Assembly: GCA_013398615.1 (NCBI GenBank)
Contig: VZSR01001854.1
Location: 11,638,805-11,702,804 of the forward strand
Reading direction: 5' to 3'
Source of the DNA: Brachypodius melanocephalos
Lineage: Eukaryota > Chordata > Aves > Passeriformes > Pycnonotidae
Length of the DNA stretch: 64,000 nt
This document shows positions 38,401-52,539 of the stretch, one piece after another; within the stretch, counting starts at the first letter, position 1, and every line of letters begins with the position of its first letter. The translations under genes were made by a program, and so were the position numbers. A model generated the notes under the pieces. It saw nothing but the letters and a program-made list of their open reading frames with translations. It made no database searches and was not told the DNA's origin.

Positions 38401-40144
38401 GTGCCAATTATTGCTAAGCACAATCTGCTACGAACAAAGCACGCACCACAAGCCCAAAGACAAGCAATTTTGCAAGTTCACAGGCAGAAGATAACTGCAA
38501 TTCCTCAAGAGGCTCATCACTCCCATGGAGATTAGGCCTGGCTCAGTGAGCTGCAGCAACTGGCAGCGTCTTTTCTTGTACACCCATGGCCCAGCATTCT
38601 CAGGCAGCCAAATATTTAATGTACCCAGAAGCTTTCTATGAACACAGCCCACAGACACGTTGCATACCCCAACACAGACAGGCAGCTCCACTTGGCCATG
38701 CACTGGATGCCCTGGCATGGATGGATCCATCTTGCTATTTGAGACTTAGATCTATGCATATATTGTTTCTACAAGGAAAAAACTAGGCATCAAGGGCTAG
38801 TCCACATTTTGTTAAAACACATCTATTCCAAAACTCAAACTAACTAAATACACTAATTCAACTCAGAGCAATATCTACCTTTCACAAGCAGTGCTTCTTT
38901 AGCTGGAGTATTCAGAGGAGATTGAAGGGACCTACAGCAAAGTTAAAGGGTTTGGTGAAAAGTTTTAGGTCTCTGATTCCACACAAGATGCACTTACAGA
39001 CATGAAAACCACTTCCTATACATCCAGCGGCTGTCCTGCAAAAAAACAGTGATTCACAACAGAATTGTAACAGTGTCTGTACATCTACAGATACTGTATC
39101 ATGTACACAACTTCTGATCCCAACCTCTGACTGAAAATTATGTTAACAGCTATTCAATTCGAACTCTGCTAAAAAACCTAACCCACAAATTTGAGACAGA
39201 ACACATATTTTTAATTATAAAGTAGGCAAATAAGCAGGGAGGGGAAAAGAAAAGATAATAAGTCAATTTATCTTGTTACTTACCTCAAAAGCAGCAGTCA
39301 CTCCATCGAAACAAGAGATAACAAGAATGTATGAAATTACTCAAACCAACTATTTAAGCTCCATATTTTACTCATTTTCTGCAAGTCCCACCTGTGTCAC
39401 AACCACCCACAGCCTGAATCTACAGGCAATTCACTACATGGTAAGAAGAGATCTGATCTCAAAATTACTTTAATGCTGTCCTCTAGTGACAACTGATGGG
39501 AATTTACCTTTCTATGGGCCTGCCCATTTGGGAATGCATCTTTGGGCTTCTCTGTAATTACAGAGCTTGCTCCAATTCACAGCTACCCCCACTGCAAGGA
39601 GTGTGCAGCCAAGGAGAGACCCTGAACTCCCACTTATTACAGTCACAGGTGAATTAAGGGTGATTCACCACAGTCTGTAGAAATGTTATGATTAAATCCA
39701 AACCTCTGTTTTCACTTATTAAAAGAGGAAAAGGCAACGAAATACAAACGCTAGATTTTGAACCTTGTAACTGTAACAAAGGCATTACAGTATCAGCTAC
39801 ACACAAATAATGACAGACGACTGCCCAGATCTTCAGGCAGACAGCCAAAACGTCATCTTTCATCTCTGGATCCATAATAACAAGGCAATCTTTTGCCCTC
39901 TAGTGCTCTATAGCAAAAGTAGCCCTGCAGCTTGAGGAACACTCCTGCAGCTTCCTCTGCAAATCAAGGGTGTGATGGGCCCTTGGGGTAGGCATTTCCC
40001 CCACACATCCATTGCAACATAGTCCAGATGGAAGGATACCCAGGTTACAGCAAGTCACCAACCACCTGGCATGAAAGCAGGAAGGAAACGACAGCGGCTG
40101 CTCCAGAATGCAGCCTCAAATGCTTCCAATGATGGAGCAGCAAC

Positions 40145-40265
40145 AACATCCACATCATAAAATATTTCTTCCTTACACTGAGTCTCAGTCTATCTTCTTT
40201 TAGTTTAAAACCTCTTGTCCTATCGCAAGAGCCCCAATTAAAAAGTTCGTTCCAATCTCTGGGAG
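40145..40265 (-). mobile_element. CR1 LINE internal fragment
   Basis: ATTTCTTCCTTACACTGAGTCTCAG, TTTTAGTTTAAAACCTCTTGTCCTATCGC and CCCCAATTAAAAAGTTCG follow the reverse complement of the CR1 3' region. The terminal part is absent or too diverged to recognise. Confidence 0.75.
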
Positions 40266-41399
40266 GCAAAGTAAAAGGGTGATGGCCATGGACCACTGTA
40301 GGCAACTGCTTCAAGAAGGTTTTCCCTTCAAAGTGGGAAATGTTTTCATCAAGTATGGTGATGATGACTCTTGTAGCACGTGTTTGTGTATATATACCTG
40401 TGTATACACACACACATTGAATGAACATGCTTAGCCAGGAGGCTGGCAATCTGCCGGCTGGATCTCAGAGGGTGAGAACCCCCTTTGGAGCTGATCCCAG
40501 CTCAGGGTAAATATAAGTGGGTTTTGTGTTATCTGAATCTGTAACATTCTGTTTTGCATTGTCCAGATGTTGTAACCCGTGTATATCATTTACATGGACA
40601 TGACTGGCATCAGGGTGGATTTTCACATTCTGTCAACTGTCCACCCCAAATATTTCTCTCTGGTAGAGTCCTCAAAACTAGAGTTGAGAAAACTTCTGCC
40701 TTCCTGAAATCTTGCTTAAAGACTGCAAAAGTTTCCAGACAGGGATTTTTACAGAAGCATCTCCTGGTGCACAGCCATGGCCAGGTGACAGCACAGACAG
40801 CAGCACAGTCAGGGAGAGAGCCCCAGGGCCCTGGGGAAGCGTGCACCACAACAGAACGTGGAGCCAAAAACTAATCAGTCATACCTAGGTACAAACACAA
40901 ACCCATGTATTTCAAGATAATTGACTTGACTCTTCAGTCATTTTGACTGGAAAGAATCAGCTGTCACAACAGACTTAACTTCAGAAGGCTGAAGATTAAA
41001 CACTCAGCTGATGTGAAATTAAAAAGTTCTCTCACACTGACAAATACATCACCTTCTCATAACGAAGACCACACAGTGGTTAAAACATCCCTGCTGAACA
41101 AGCTGCCGGCAAGAAAATCCAAGGAAGTGTTTATTTTGCAGCACCACAGGCACATAAACAGCACACTTGAGAAACACCTGCTAGCCAGCAAGCCAGGCAT
41201 TCTTTGGCAGCAAACCTGGATCTTCCTTCCCCCAACACTTGGACTTGATGATTCTTCCAATGTCTTAGCAGCTTATCTAATCACAGCAAAACACAGCAGT
41301 CACGTGAGAAGGAAAACATACCTTATTTAAACACACTGAAATCAAACCCCAACTTGCAGATTTAATGTCTAGGCTACAAACTAGGTAAATGAAGCCTCT

Positions 41400-41900
41400 T
41401 TGTGTATGCCAGCCGCACATAGGAGTGCTTAAAATGTACATATATAATTAGACCTAGTTATCTAAGGGGGTTGGCAGGGAGGAGTGGAGGGGAGAGAGAA
41501 AAAAGGGGCAGGGGCTTAATAATGGATACAGAATTGCCTCTAAGTTGTCATAATCACGCCTAGCTTGAACATCAGCATAAAGTGGTCTTAAAAACAATCA
41601 TTTGCTCATGCTAGTGGCTGTCAAAGCTCCATCTAATCCATTCATTAACAAAATATCAGGTTAGCAAGCTGCCATGGCCTTCTGATAATTAGTTTTCATT
41701 GTGGGGTGGCAAATTCTGTATTACATTGACATAATAACTCCATAAACTGCTGTAATTTATTTGCTTCTGAGTCTTTTTTTTCCCATTAGTTCTTCAGCAG
41801 ATTGTATTAAACATGCACAAACTATAAATACAGAGAGTCCTTTGACCAATCTCGGACGTCTTAGACAGCACAGATCGCTATTACACAAGCAGCTCATGAC
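41400..41900. promoter_or_regulatory. Candidate conserved non-coding block (strongest)
   Basis: About 500 bases without recognisable repeats hold many homeodomain-type sites (TATATAATTAGACC, CATTCATTAACAAAAT, CTGATAATTAGTTTTCATTG) and CCATCTAATCC, a K50-homeodomain-like site. There is no coding frame. This composition is typical of deeply conserved enhancers in introns of developmental genes. Conservation itself is not tested. Confidence 0.3.
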
Positions 41901-43845
41901 TAAAGACTTGCCTTTAGGTCATTTAAAGAAAGGCTGATAGAATAGCTGAGAGCAGATCATGCCAAAAAGGCATCCTCATTAGGTCTCATCTCCATCAGCT
42001 ACAAGCACTGAGGAAGGTGCTGTTGTGGCCCAGCACACAACACAACGACTGAGCAATGCTTGTGCAGGAAAAGGACTGCTGCTGTTTTAACATCTCTTCA
42101 TTAGGCCTGTCTTCTTGCCTCCACAAGAAAATACCTGTCCAGGATGGGTTTGGCTGGGCTAAAGTCAAAATAGCCCAATCCCTTTTCTGCAATGTAATTT
42201 TAAAAGAAGCAGTTCACAAAGGGAATTGTAAGATGTGGACAGTAGAAAACAATGTTATATTTCTCCTCATGTGAAACCGAGCAGGTTTCTGGGAGGCTCT
42301 ACAGCGTGCCACCCCAGCCAGTTTTATGGTAGCTAGGTTAAGGTACTTTATTCTATCTATCAAAGACATGATCTTTATTCTAATCCTAGGAAACTGTCTA
42401 CCAGCACTATCTTCTGCAGTGAGTTCATGGGTTAATTATGTGCTGCTTTAAAGACATCATGTAAGATGTCTTTTGATTTTCTTGCTTCTCCCTTGACTTG
42501 TGAGCACAGGGAAGTTTTTCATTGGTACTATCCCTTTCCCCTGGTACCACACTTTATCACATGATTTTTAATTCATCCACTATCACTGCTAGAGGCCTCA
42601 TCTGTTCTCACAGGGGAATATTCAGGAGAATTTCTTGCTGTTCTTCTCTGTACTTCTGCAACCTCTTCTTGCTGAGTGCTCAGCAAACATGGAAGATTAT
42701 ACAAACCAGGTGGGAGGAACCAAGTAATAGCGTACTTCTATTAAATGCAAGCCTTTCTTAAAGAAGCCTGACAGATGTTTACAAGCAGTATTTCACACTG
42801 ATATATAAATAAAACCACTTGTCAGAAATCTTAACAAAAGGTCATCAAAATACCTAAGCAATTTCTTTCACTACTTAACATATGGTTTCGCTAAATTTCA
42901 CTTACCATTGTGCTGCCTTGTTGTTTGGCTTCATGAGATATTATTAATGGTCGCTACTCCTTCCTTTTCTGTCTTTAACTCGTTATTTGCACATCTTCCC
43001 CACTACTGTCCAGCTTAACCAGTGTTTTCCCTTTTGAATTCAAAATGTTCAAGAAGGTCTGACACCGTATTAGCAAAAAGGAATGGGAACTTCTTTGGAG
43101 CATAACAAGTTACTTTTTCTGTAAAAAGCAATTAACATCACACTTCAGTGAAACTACCTCTGAGAAAGGAGATAACACTGCAAGTATTTGAAACACAGGA
43201 GCCCCTAAAGCAATTGTTTGGATATGGATCTTCTTTATTCAAAGCTATTCACCAAACAGTATTGTGAATCCTGTTTACAATGCATCGCTTGCTCTTTTCT
43301 TCTTGCCACTGCTCCATCTGATCAATTCCACTTGAAAAGAAAAAAAAAACCAATTAAATAACATGTTGGGTGAGCACACAGTGAAGATACAGTTATGTTT
43401 TCCACAGGTAATAAAGAGTGTGTGACTGGCTCACAAAGGTGGTCGGTAACCAGTGTGCAATAGCAAGAGGAAATGATGCAGGAGAAAAAAACACTCATCA
43501 TCTACAAGACTGTAAAGTAAGTAGAAATTATGCATGTAGTTTTATAATGGGCCTATCCAAGGGCTAGCAGCACAGAAATAACCAAACAGACCTGAAGACT
43601 CAGCAAAAAAACAGGGCATTTACAAGAAAGTGATGTTTACCACTAGGAAGTCATTCCTCTAAAGAAAATTTAACAAGCACTAGTGTAGGCAGCAAGAAAA
43701 AAAAATTACAGTTACCCTAAATGAAAATAGCAATCAAAGTTTTTGATTGCCTATCAGCTTTGAAATGCTAATCATTATGGTAACTGTGTTGGTGAAGGTA
43801 AGGAATTACTTAAAGTGTGTTATTTTCTTTTTTTAGGTTTGGTTG

Positions 43846-43870
43846 TTTTTTTTTTTTTTTTTTTTTTTTT
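43846..43870. repeat. T25 homopolymer
   Basis: A run of 25 T, read on the minus strand as a poly(A) tail. I could not recognise a retroposed gene adjacent to it. Confidence 0.95.
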
Positions 43871-44639
43871 AATCACTGCTGCTCTACAGCTGCACACGCT
43901 CAAGGAAACAAAACTATATGGATAATTACCCCTGTGGAAGCAATCCAAAGGTTCACAAAGTAAAAGCTCCTTCCACCTTAAAGATCAAGGTTTTAAATTA
44001 GGAAAGTACTTAAGTTTCCAGCTGATAAAGATGTTTGACCTGCTGGGTAAAGGTAATCGCCAGGGACTTAATTCAGGACTTTGACAGCAGCAGCACAGGG
44101 GGGATCCCCAGTGCAGTAGTTTGAAACAGTAAGATGCTACTTAGAGCAACAAGAAAAACAAGCACTCTGATTTTACAAATATTAATAAAAAATAAGAGAT
44201 GATTTTAGCTTTTTCCAAAAGAACTCATCATCCCATCTCCTTCATAATCCTTTTTCCAAACACTGGCAGAGGTGTCCCAGCCAGCCCCATGTCAAGTTCA
44301 TGTCAGGAAAGGAAAAATGTTTTCCTGCTGTTGGTAAGATTTTGACTTCATTTACAAATACAGTTCCAGCGGGACTAGAAGAAAACTTCTGAGATGCTTA
44401 TGGAAAGACCTTCAACAAACTCAAAAGAAAGAGGCATTATGTCGAGTTAAGACAAAGCTGGCATTAGCAATTCTGCACTGCGTGGAAAGGCCATCGAGAT
44501 TGCAACGCTCAACCACAGAAAAGCACAGTGGTAAGGAAATGAAATCTAATGAAATCAGCTAATTCCCTGTTTCCATCAAACAGTAAGTCACTTGGATCAA
44601 TTCACATCCTTGATGCCTAAATCTCAAGTTCCTATGAAG

Positions 44640-44655
44640 AAAAAAAAAAAAAAAA
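44640..44655. repeat. A16 homopolymer
   Basis: A run of 16 A with no recognisable retroposed sequence upstream. Confidence 0.95.
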
Positions 44656-47489
44656 GGCAGAGAAAATTACACTGCACTTAGAACTATAGGAGATTTTGAT
44701 TATATCATTAATCATCAGAGGGCAAGTGTTCTTACATGGGAGAGATATACCAACATACCACAGCACTATAATATAAGTTTCCATTTCCCCTCAAATTCAA
44801 GCAAACTCTTGGATCCCTCATCGAACATAATGAAATGGCAATGAAAAAACGTAAAAGAACATAAAGCAAAATGCACAAGGTGTGTATCTTTCTTCATTGC
44901 TCCTGTTGATCACACCACAAAATGCTAATCAGCCACGTAGACCTATTACTGTAGCACCTAGCTAGTAAACAGCTTCTATTTACAAACAGGATTATCTGCA
45001 AAGAACACAACTAAGAGCTCAGATGGACAGTACAGTAGCTCAGCTGACACTGGATAATGAATTAACCTATGGTAACTCAGCCTGGACCAGTACAGGGTTT
45101 CAGAATCTAAGAACTCACAATTTAATCAAATAGTGAAGTGTTCTATTCATAGGGAATATTACACCAAGGATGTAGCATACAGCAAGATGAATGTGAGTAT
45201 TTTAGACCTTGGAAGCCTACATGCCCCCCCAAATGTTTGCCACAATTTCAGCTGGTGACACATACAAAATTAAAACAGATGCCCAATAGCAGAATGGGAA
45301 AGCAAAATAAGCACTGGGAATATTTTCTCTAATGAAAAGCATATAAAGAAATACAGGATGTAGGAGACAAGGCAACTCCCTTAATGTTTGTTTTCTTTGA
45401 ACAGCAAAGAACTAAGCCTGGGGGCAGTGTATGGAGCAGGGGGAGCCCACAAAGTGACATCTGGGATCTATTTTTCTCTTTTTACATCTTACCTATCTCC
45501 ACATGTGTGGGAACAAAACTGCAATATAAACTCAGAAAATTCTTACATGAAGAACTTAAAAATACAAAACAAAGCAAACAAAACCCCAAAGCAATTGACA
45601 ACTTCATTTTGGGGAGCATGGGCTAGCTGTTCTGCTAGAAACCAAGCAAATGCCCAAATCTGGCTCTATGTAACAGAGGAAGTGTCAGGAAAGACAAATC
45701 AAGCAATAGCACACTGTTTACTCCAACACTCTGATGAGTACTGGCACGAAGGCACTTTCCTGTCTGAACCCTAACCAGCACCCAGAACTGCACAGGATGG
45801 CAGACAGATGAAACTGATGTGACAAGCACTGTAAGGTATATCAGATACACAGAAGTTGCTAGAAGGTTTTCTCCTCCTATCCCAGGATTTCACTGTCTGT
45901 TCTTTTCCTGCCAGCACAGTAAGCATGTTCATTTTTCTGCTCCTGAGGCTGACACAAAACACACTTTAAGAAGCCAAGTAGCTGTGACACATGGAAGTTC
46001 TGACCACCATGAGGAACTGGCAGCTTTTTTCCTACACTCAGCTGGGACCATCACCACTAAACAACAGTTTGGGACACATTACCATTGGCTTTTGCTTTGA
46101 CTTACAGTAAAATTATAACTCCTGCAAGCACCTGCCACGAAAGTGGACTGATACAGCAGAATTTAGCTTTGATATACGACTTAAGCCTCCAGTATCAAGT
46201 AAGAAGCAAAAAATTGAATGCTCTTCAGGCTCACTGTATCAGCCTGTAATGAAAAACTATTGCAAAGTGAGTTCTGAAAACTTTATAGGATACACTGCTT
46301 TTGTAGTTTAATAGGCTCTTCTACATCCTTCTACTTAAGTGTAGAGTACCCCATTAAATACCAAGGTCAGTATAATTTCTAATTTTCCTCATGTGTCTGA
46401 GCAAAGTGATGGGACATTATATACTCAGGGGCAGTTACAGCTGCCTCTTGATAGCAGAACTCTCGACTGAGAGCATTTTGGCCCCTGCAAAGAAAAAAAC
46501 CCACACACAACATTTATTTGCAATAAATACACACGATATAAACTGATTTATCCTTGTAACTGATCTAGGCTCAGTATAACTGGATACTTTTTGCCATATT
46601 TTCAGACAGATCCTTTCCATGCTCTGATGGGTTTCTATACTTAGGAAAATATGTATCCCCTGGAAGTCAATGTAACTGCATGCTAAATAAACACCCTTGG
46701 AGGAAATAACAGCACCTACCACTACTTAGCCAGCTGAACTCGAGGAATGCCAACAGTGGATCATTCACAGGGATGTGAGCTGGAAACAACAAGGCCTGTG
46801 TGGTTCTGGTATAAGGTTTTGCTCAGCCCACTTTGCAGCACTAATCCACGTACATTTAAACAGCTTTGGATGTAAAAAATGGCACAAGATTAAAATTCTG
46901 TAATTTCTGCACAGGAAGCACAGGTGGCCTAAGCAGCCACCAACTTTCCCACAGTAGAGAGAGAAAGAGAGCAGAGAGATGAAAGAAATTTAAAAGAATT
47001 TCTTGAATTAAGACAATACAGACCAAACTTCCTCTCAACTTCATCAACACCAGAAACCAAGAATAAAAACTACTGCAACTAGTTTACCAACTTCACCTAT
47101 CAATTTGGAAGCCACTTTAAACACCCAATGCTGACTAAAAGAAGCAGGACTGTTGTTTTCAATACATCTGCCAAAATACCTGCTACAGTTTTTCAACCTA
47201 CCTGCATAATCTCTAGGCAATTTTAACCAGATACAGCTGTTCATACAACTTGAATGGTGTTTTTCTCCCTGAAATATTCATTCCCCCTAGAACATTAATA
47301 TTCCTTGGTTAAGAGTCCCATATTATAAACCATTTTGTGAAATACAGTCTATTGAAGTGAAGTCCATGCAGAAGTTTTTTGCTAAGCGACTCACGCACAC
47401 AGAAACGTGGAGCAAATGTTACCTTGCATACACAAGCATTCAAATGCCTCAAGTAAACACATTAGAAGGGAACAAATCACATTGATGCA

Positions 47490-47640
47490 TACTGTGTGGG
47501 TGGAACTGGGATTAGTTTGAAATGATTGCTTGTTCATTAGGTTATTACTTTTTAATGTACATTCCATTTTTTAAATAAATGAAATATTGTTTCAATCTTA
47601 TCGACTAGAATTTACAATCATTTTATAGTACCTATATTTC
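47490..47640. promoter_or_regulatory. Candidate conserved non-coding block
   Basis: The segment holds GGGATTAGTTTG, TTCATTAGGTTATTAC, TTTTTAATGTACATTCC and AAATAAATGAAATATTG with no repeat similarity seen. It resembles conserved enhancer sequence; this is inference. Confidence 0.2.
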
Positions 47641-50600
47641 ACATCTAGAAGAGGCAACCACGACCACTTGATTTGATCCCCTCTTTATAATAAAGACTTA
47701 AGAAATCACTGTCAGGCTTTAAAACTTCTGGATCTCATTTGCTATATATAAATTAGCTGCCCAAACATGACTGAAAAAGGTATTTAAAGTGACAATAGAA
47801 AGAGAAAGAGAGGACAATCAAAGGCACTGATCACTTAAATTTTACAGCAGTTACATTCCTGATGTTTGCAATAGTCCTGCCTTGACCTCTACTTGGACAC
47901 CAGCATGACAATACTTTCTTCATTGCTGAAATTAAGGCATTTATGGTCAAGGTCCTATCATATTTTATTTAAACACAATGCAGAAGGACATTATATTTTA
48001 CAGGTCAGATTCACCATGGTCCTTGAGCAAGGCTGGCGCTGCAGGGCAGAGCAAACAGCCAGCTCACGTGAGAGCTGCTAATGTGCAACTTCTCTTCATG
48101 GGCTCAGAATAAACATCCTCATCCTTCTTACAGCCAGACAGGTCCCTCAGCTCAACACAACGTCTCTCCACCTGGATCTGAGAAGGATGACAGGGGCAAC
48201 AGTACTGCATCAACCAACACCATTGCTTAACAGATCTGAGGCCCAAGGTGAGACAAGTCCTGTTCTACCAACAGTGGCAAAAGGAGACAGCAGCTCTGCC
48301 AGCTGTTACCAGGGTTTTGCTCCCTTGAGAGCTCCTTCTCTCAGATGCAGCTCCCCACTTGCCATTCAGAAGCACTTTCAAGTTACCTTGGGCCTAAACA
48401 CTGGACATATACAGAAAGGTACTAAAGCAAGTTGCAGTGAGTCAACCTCACAGCACAGGGATACAAAACCATCACCACACGCTCTCCCTGGCCACAGCAC
48501 GTTACACCTGCACCTCATTAGCAGCAATCGTTTCAACCAAATGATGCATGTATCTCAACCATAACTATGAACACAAATATCGAATAAGGACCTGACTCAT
48601 TCCACCTAAGGCACCTGAAATGACTGCAATCAGTAAAGCCTCCCTATTGCACAGCCAGTAAGAATAGACATCTCCTGCAAGTGTTACAGCCCTGAGAACA
48701 TACTTGATCCTCCAGGCATCAGTGTTTTTGATTGTACAGTTATGAGCCTTTGCTGAAAGGAGAATCTCAGCTCTCCCTGCTGTAGACAGAGAAACAACAC
48801 TGACACACAGATGAATGCTAGGAAGGCAACAGGATCCTCTTCCTTTTATCTGGGGCAATCTTTCAGCCATATAATGAAATCAAAATCTCTTGGGGACCTT
48901 AGATCAAAATGGTTTTTGGTCTAGCTACCACGATTTCCCCCCCAGGTGCCACGTGGGTTACGGGTTTAATCTCATCTTCCTGCAAGCACACTGGCAGAAA
49001 TGGGGCCACCCTCGACTCCATCGGCTGCTCCATGGCTGCAGGCTTCAGGCACAGCAGAATTCAGCTGGGTATGTCTATCAGGGCTCTAATGCTGGGAATA
49101 GAAGTGGAACACACAACCAAGGTAATTTAACCTAGAGCAAGATAATTCACTACCAGTATTACCCGCCGCCCCCTTCCACAGCTCCAAATGCATCAGTGGC
49201 AAGTACACAGACTTTTCCCAAAGAAAGAGTGACTGTATGCCCATTATCTTTACCCTTAACTCTGCACAAACTGTAGTAAAGTCTGCACCTGAATCTAAGG
49301 TTATTGGTATCACTGTGAACAGGGATGTCTTCCACAAAAGCAACCACAATTGTAATATTGTATAGCAGGATGGAGATCTGAACCGGACACCTGTTACTTA
49401 ATGTAACTTTCTGAAGTCAGATTTAGCTTTCTGGATGTTTTTTTCTTGTGTCTGCTGCTGATGGTTACCAAAAGCATGAAGCTTAACATGCCAATCCACA
49501 TGAGAAGGAAGCCTCTCCTCCATGCCCCTCTGTCCTCATCCTGTTTCCTTTCAGGGCATTTATATAAGATAAACACAAAACAGCCTCCTCAGTTACAGTG
49601 ACTTGAGACACAAAAAGCAGGAAAATTCCTCTAATCCCAAGATCTTCTCAGTGAGGTGTTATCTTTTGGCTGTTCTATATACCACTTTTCAGAGCAAATG
49701 TTCTTTCAAAGCACTCCCTGGCCCTGCCCACAAAGGAGAAAATAACATCTTCAGCTATGGAAGTATCCAGGCTTCCTTTTGAAAGTCAGGATGTGATATA
49801 GAAGATAAATACTACGCATACAACTACTCTTTAATTCCACAAGTCTTCCATTCAGCACTGCTTACATCCAAAGCAGGTCTGTACCTACACATGCACAGTT
49901 GTGTAAGCCCAGTGTGCAGTTACACATCTGCTCCTCCTCGTTAAGGGTTGCCAGCAAATTTGTGAAAATAGAGACGTAAACTACATGCCTGCCTTTCTAT
50001 AAGAGATCAGGCACAGGTCTCATACCTGTCAAGACACTGAATTCATTAATTTCTAATAATCACAGGCTGTCACTAGATCTCCTCCATATTTCCTAATCAG
50101 GCATTTGTACACGGCTCTTACCAGTGACAGAGGTGTTCACTCAGCTCTCACTGTTGGGTCACGGCCAGCAATCTTGCACCAAGCAAGTTGGGAAGGTTTT
50201 GTATGTTAAGAAGTGGCAGGAAAGGGAGGGAAATCAGTTTGTGTGCAGTTGTACACAAATGCTAGTAAATGTAGAGAACCCAAACTTCACCTCCCACCCC
50301 TTCTTGCTCTACTGCAGATCACGATGGCAGTTACCTCACTTGGATGCTTCCTACAGCTCCACTTTTCCCACCATTCAGGTTAAATGGCTGAGCTCCCTGG
50401 ATATCACCTAAAGCTCTTTTGTGTCACTAACATGATGTCATTGATGTCACTGCTGTAACAATCAACCCTGAAGCACAACGCAGTGATTGTTTCTCCAACT
50501 CACATTCACAGCACATTTGTTCCACCAGGCTTGAAAACCAGAGGATGAGGCAGGCTAGGTTTTCCTGCTCAGTAGGTTTTTGCTCAAATCTAATTAAAAA

Positions 50601-51739
50601 CATTCAGAAATTCACTGAAGTTCCTAGAGAACTGCACGTGTACCATACTTGAAAATAAGCTCTCAAAGCAAACTTTTTATTTCTAAATGCACTCCCCAGA
50701 TGGAGAGGTTTCTTCAGAAGTTTCTTCATAATATTATACTGAAACTGCTGAACCAGAAAAGTTGAGCTGCTTGTGAGCTATCTTGGTCTTGTTGTTATTG
50801 CTCATGGTTTTCTTCTTCATCTAAAAACTAACAAGCAAAGCCACTGACATGCAGAGAAGTGACAGTACGGCTCACTAGAAACATACAGCTGTGGTCATCT
50901 TGGTCTGAAACTGGGTCAGAGATGCCAGATCACAGTTATATGGGAGAAATATGCAAGTAATATTGGGGATTCAGAGACTGAGGACAAAATTATCCTTTTC
51001 TTGCTGGTAGAACTCAGGTAATACAGCTTTAATAGCTCTGAAAAGGCAGCTTCCTCACAACAAAAAGTATGTTTCATGTACAACTTTTGGTAACTTTTCC
51101 TCATTTCTGGGAAAATTGTCAGGGAATCTATGTGAACAGCTCAGCCAAGCCCTGCAGTTAATCCAAAAGAGAGCCATCAACAGGAGATTGCCACTACTGT
51201 GCATTATATTGCTGCTTGTGGGACAATGTGTGCTGCTGGAAGGCCAGCCCAGCTCCAAACACTGTTAAGATCACTGGACAAATTCAGTGGGAAAGACTAG
51301 AGAAGCTTAACATAGTCTGCTTGTAACTCCATCCCTGCCACTGAAAATAGACCTTTAGCCAGCTAAAGTCACTTTGACCTGGGGAACTGCAGCAGAGCAT
51401 GCCACACACAACGGCAGCGACGATCTTGCCATCAAACAAGTGCTAAAGGATCCTTCAGAATAGCTAGTTATGACATCACCAGCTTCCAAGTTCAGACTTT
51501 CTCAGGAACTGTCCCTAAATGCCTCGAAAAATGCCTGTCCTCATCTCCAGAAACGAGAGTGCCCTTAAGCTGTATAGCCAAGAATAAATTCCTTCAGGGT
51601 TGTAACAACCAATTAAGGGATGTGAAGCAATTACTTTTATATCCATACAAATGAAACTCCTCCAATGCAATTAACAATCCCTTATCATCTACTGTTGAAT
51701 TTGCAGAAACCATATGCTGTACACTGTCTTCTCCCCCAA

Positions 51740-52119
51740 CTTTCTCACAATTTTAAGCAGTTTGTTTTAGCTAATGTAATGAAACCTACCTAGTAAGGAG
51801 AAATAATAGATGTGTGCACATTATCTGAGTATTTTTAAATGTCTTTTTAATTTTAAATATAATTTCATTTGAGATTTTGCAGCTTTCATTTTTATTAATA
51901 AATTATCATTTCTTCTTTATAAGTAATGAGCTAGTATGTCATGTAATTTCTTTCCTTTGAATAGACTAAGACTTTGATCTAATGCAAGCCCTTGCTGGGA
52001 GTAGAGAGACTTTCTATCTAATTTAGTTACAAAAAATATTCAATTAAACTTGGGAGTTTAATTCATTTAGTTATGAAAATTAGATGAGCTCAGTAAGGTA
52101 CATTTGATTTGCCTTAAGG
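51740..52119. promoter_or_regulatory. Candidate conserved non-coding block next to the middle VWC2 exon
   Basis: Very AT-rich, repeat-free DNA with many TAAT and ATTTAAAT-type motifs ends at an A15 run (52120-52134), about 400 bases from the middle coding exon. It could be conserved regulatory DNA or simply AT-rich intron. Confidence 0.2.
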
Positions 52120-52539
52120 AAAAAAAAAAAAAAAGAATATCTGAAAGGGAAACAAATATGAATGGAGAACAAAAGTAACTTTTCTTGCTCAAGTTGAAAG
52201 GTGGACAATATGAAGAGTCTGAGTTCCGTTTTGTGTGCCTATATAAAACACAGCCACAATGTGTTCATGCAAATTATACAATCAAGAGATACATGAACAG
52301 CTGGTATTAACATCCTAATTGTCTCCTGGGTAACAAAAATCCCTGTAGGTCATAACTGAGTCCACCCCAGTCAAGGGAGATCTGGTTCCCCACAACAGGA
52401 TTACACCATCCACACACAACTCTCCTCCATCTCCATTCGAGGAAAAAGAAAAGTATCTGAATTATGTTTCAAAAGCAGAACAGAGCAACATGGACCTTTC
52501 TGAGAGAGGCCCCCTCCCAGTTTTGCAGGCATCACTCAC

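Larger units (their letters stand above)
7457..52539 (-). other. VWC2: Large VWC2 intron (about 45 kb)
   Basis: This intron separates the middle and last coding exons. It starts with GTGAGT at 52539 and ends with a pyrimidine tract plus AG at 7458-7457. It contains four CR1 fragments, one LTR remnant, the assembly gap, simple repeats and several AT-rich, repeat-free blocks (separate entries). I see no convincing exon of another gene on either strand; open frames in it are at most about 170 codons and have no recognisable domain. Its true length is uncertain because the gap size is a placeholder. Confidence 0.85.

Noticed and set aside
40554..40874. 106-codon plus-strand frame
   Set aside because: It has no similarity I know and a matching open frame on the other strand.
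43846..43870. T25 run as the tail of a processed pseudogene on the minus strand
   Set aside because: The adjacent sequence contains no recognisable coding remnant or target duplication.
51075..51330. Possible further CR1 or retroviral fragment
   Set aside because: Phrases such as CCAAAAGAGAGCCATCAACAGG are faintly CR1-like, but I could not find a run of ordered matches.
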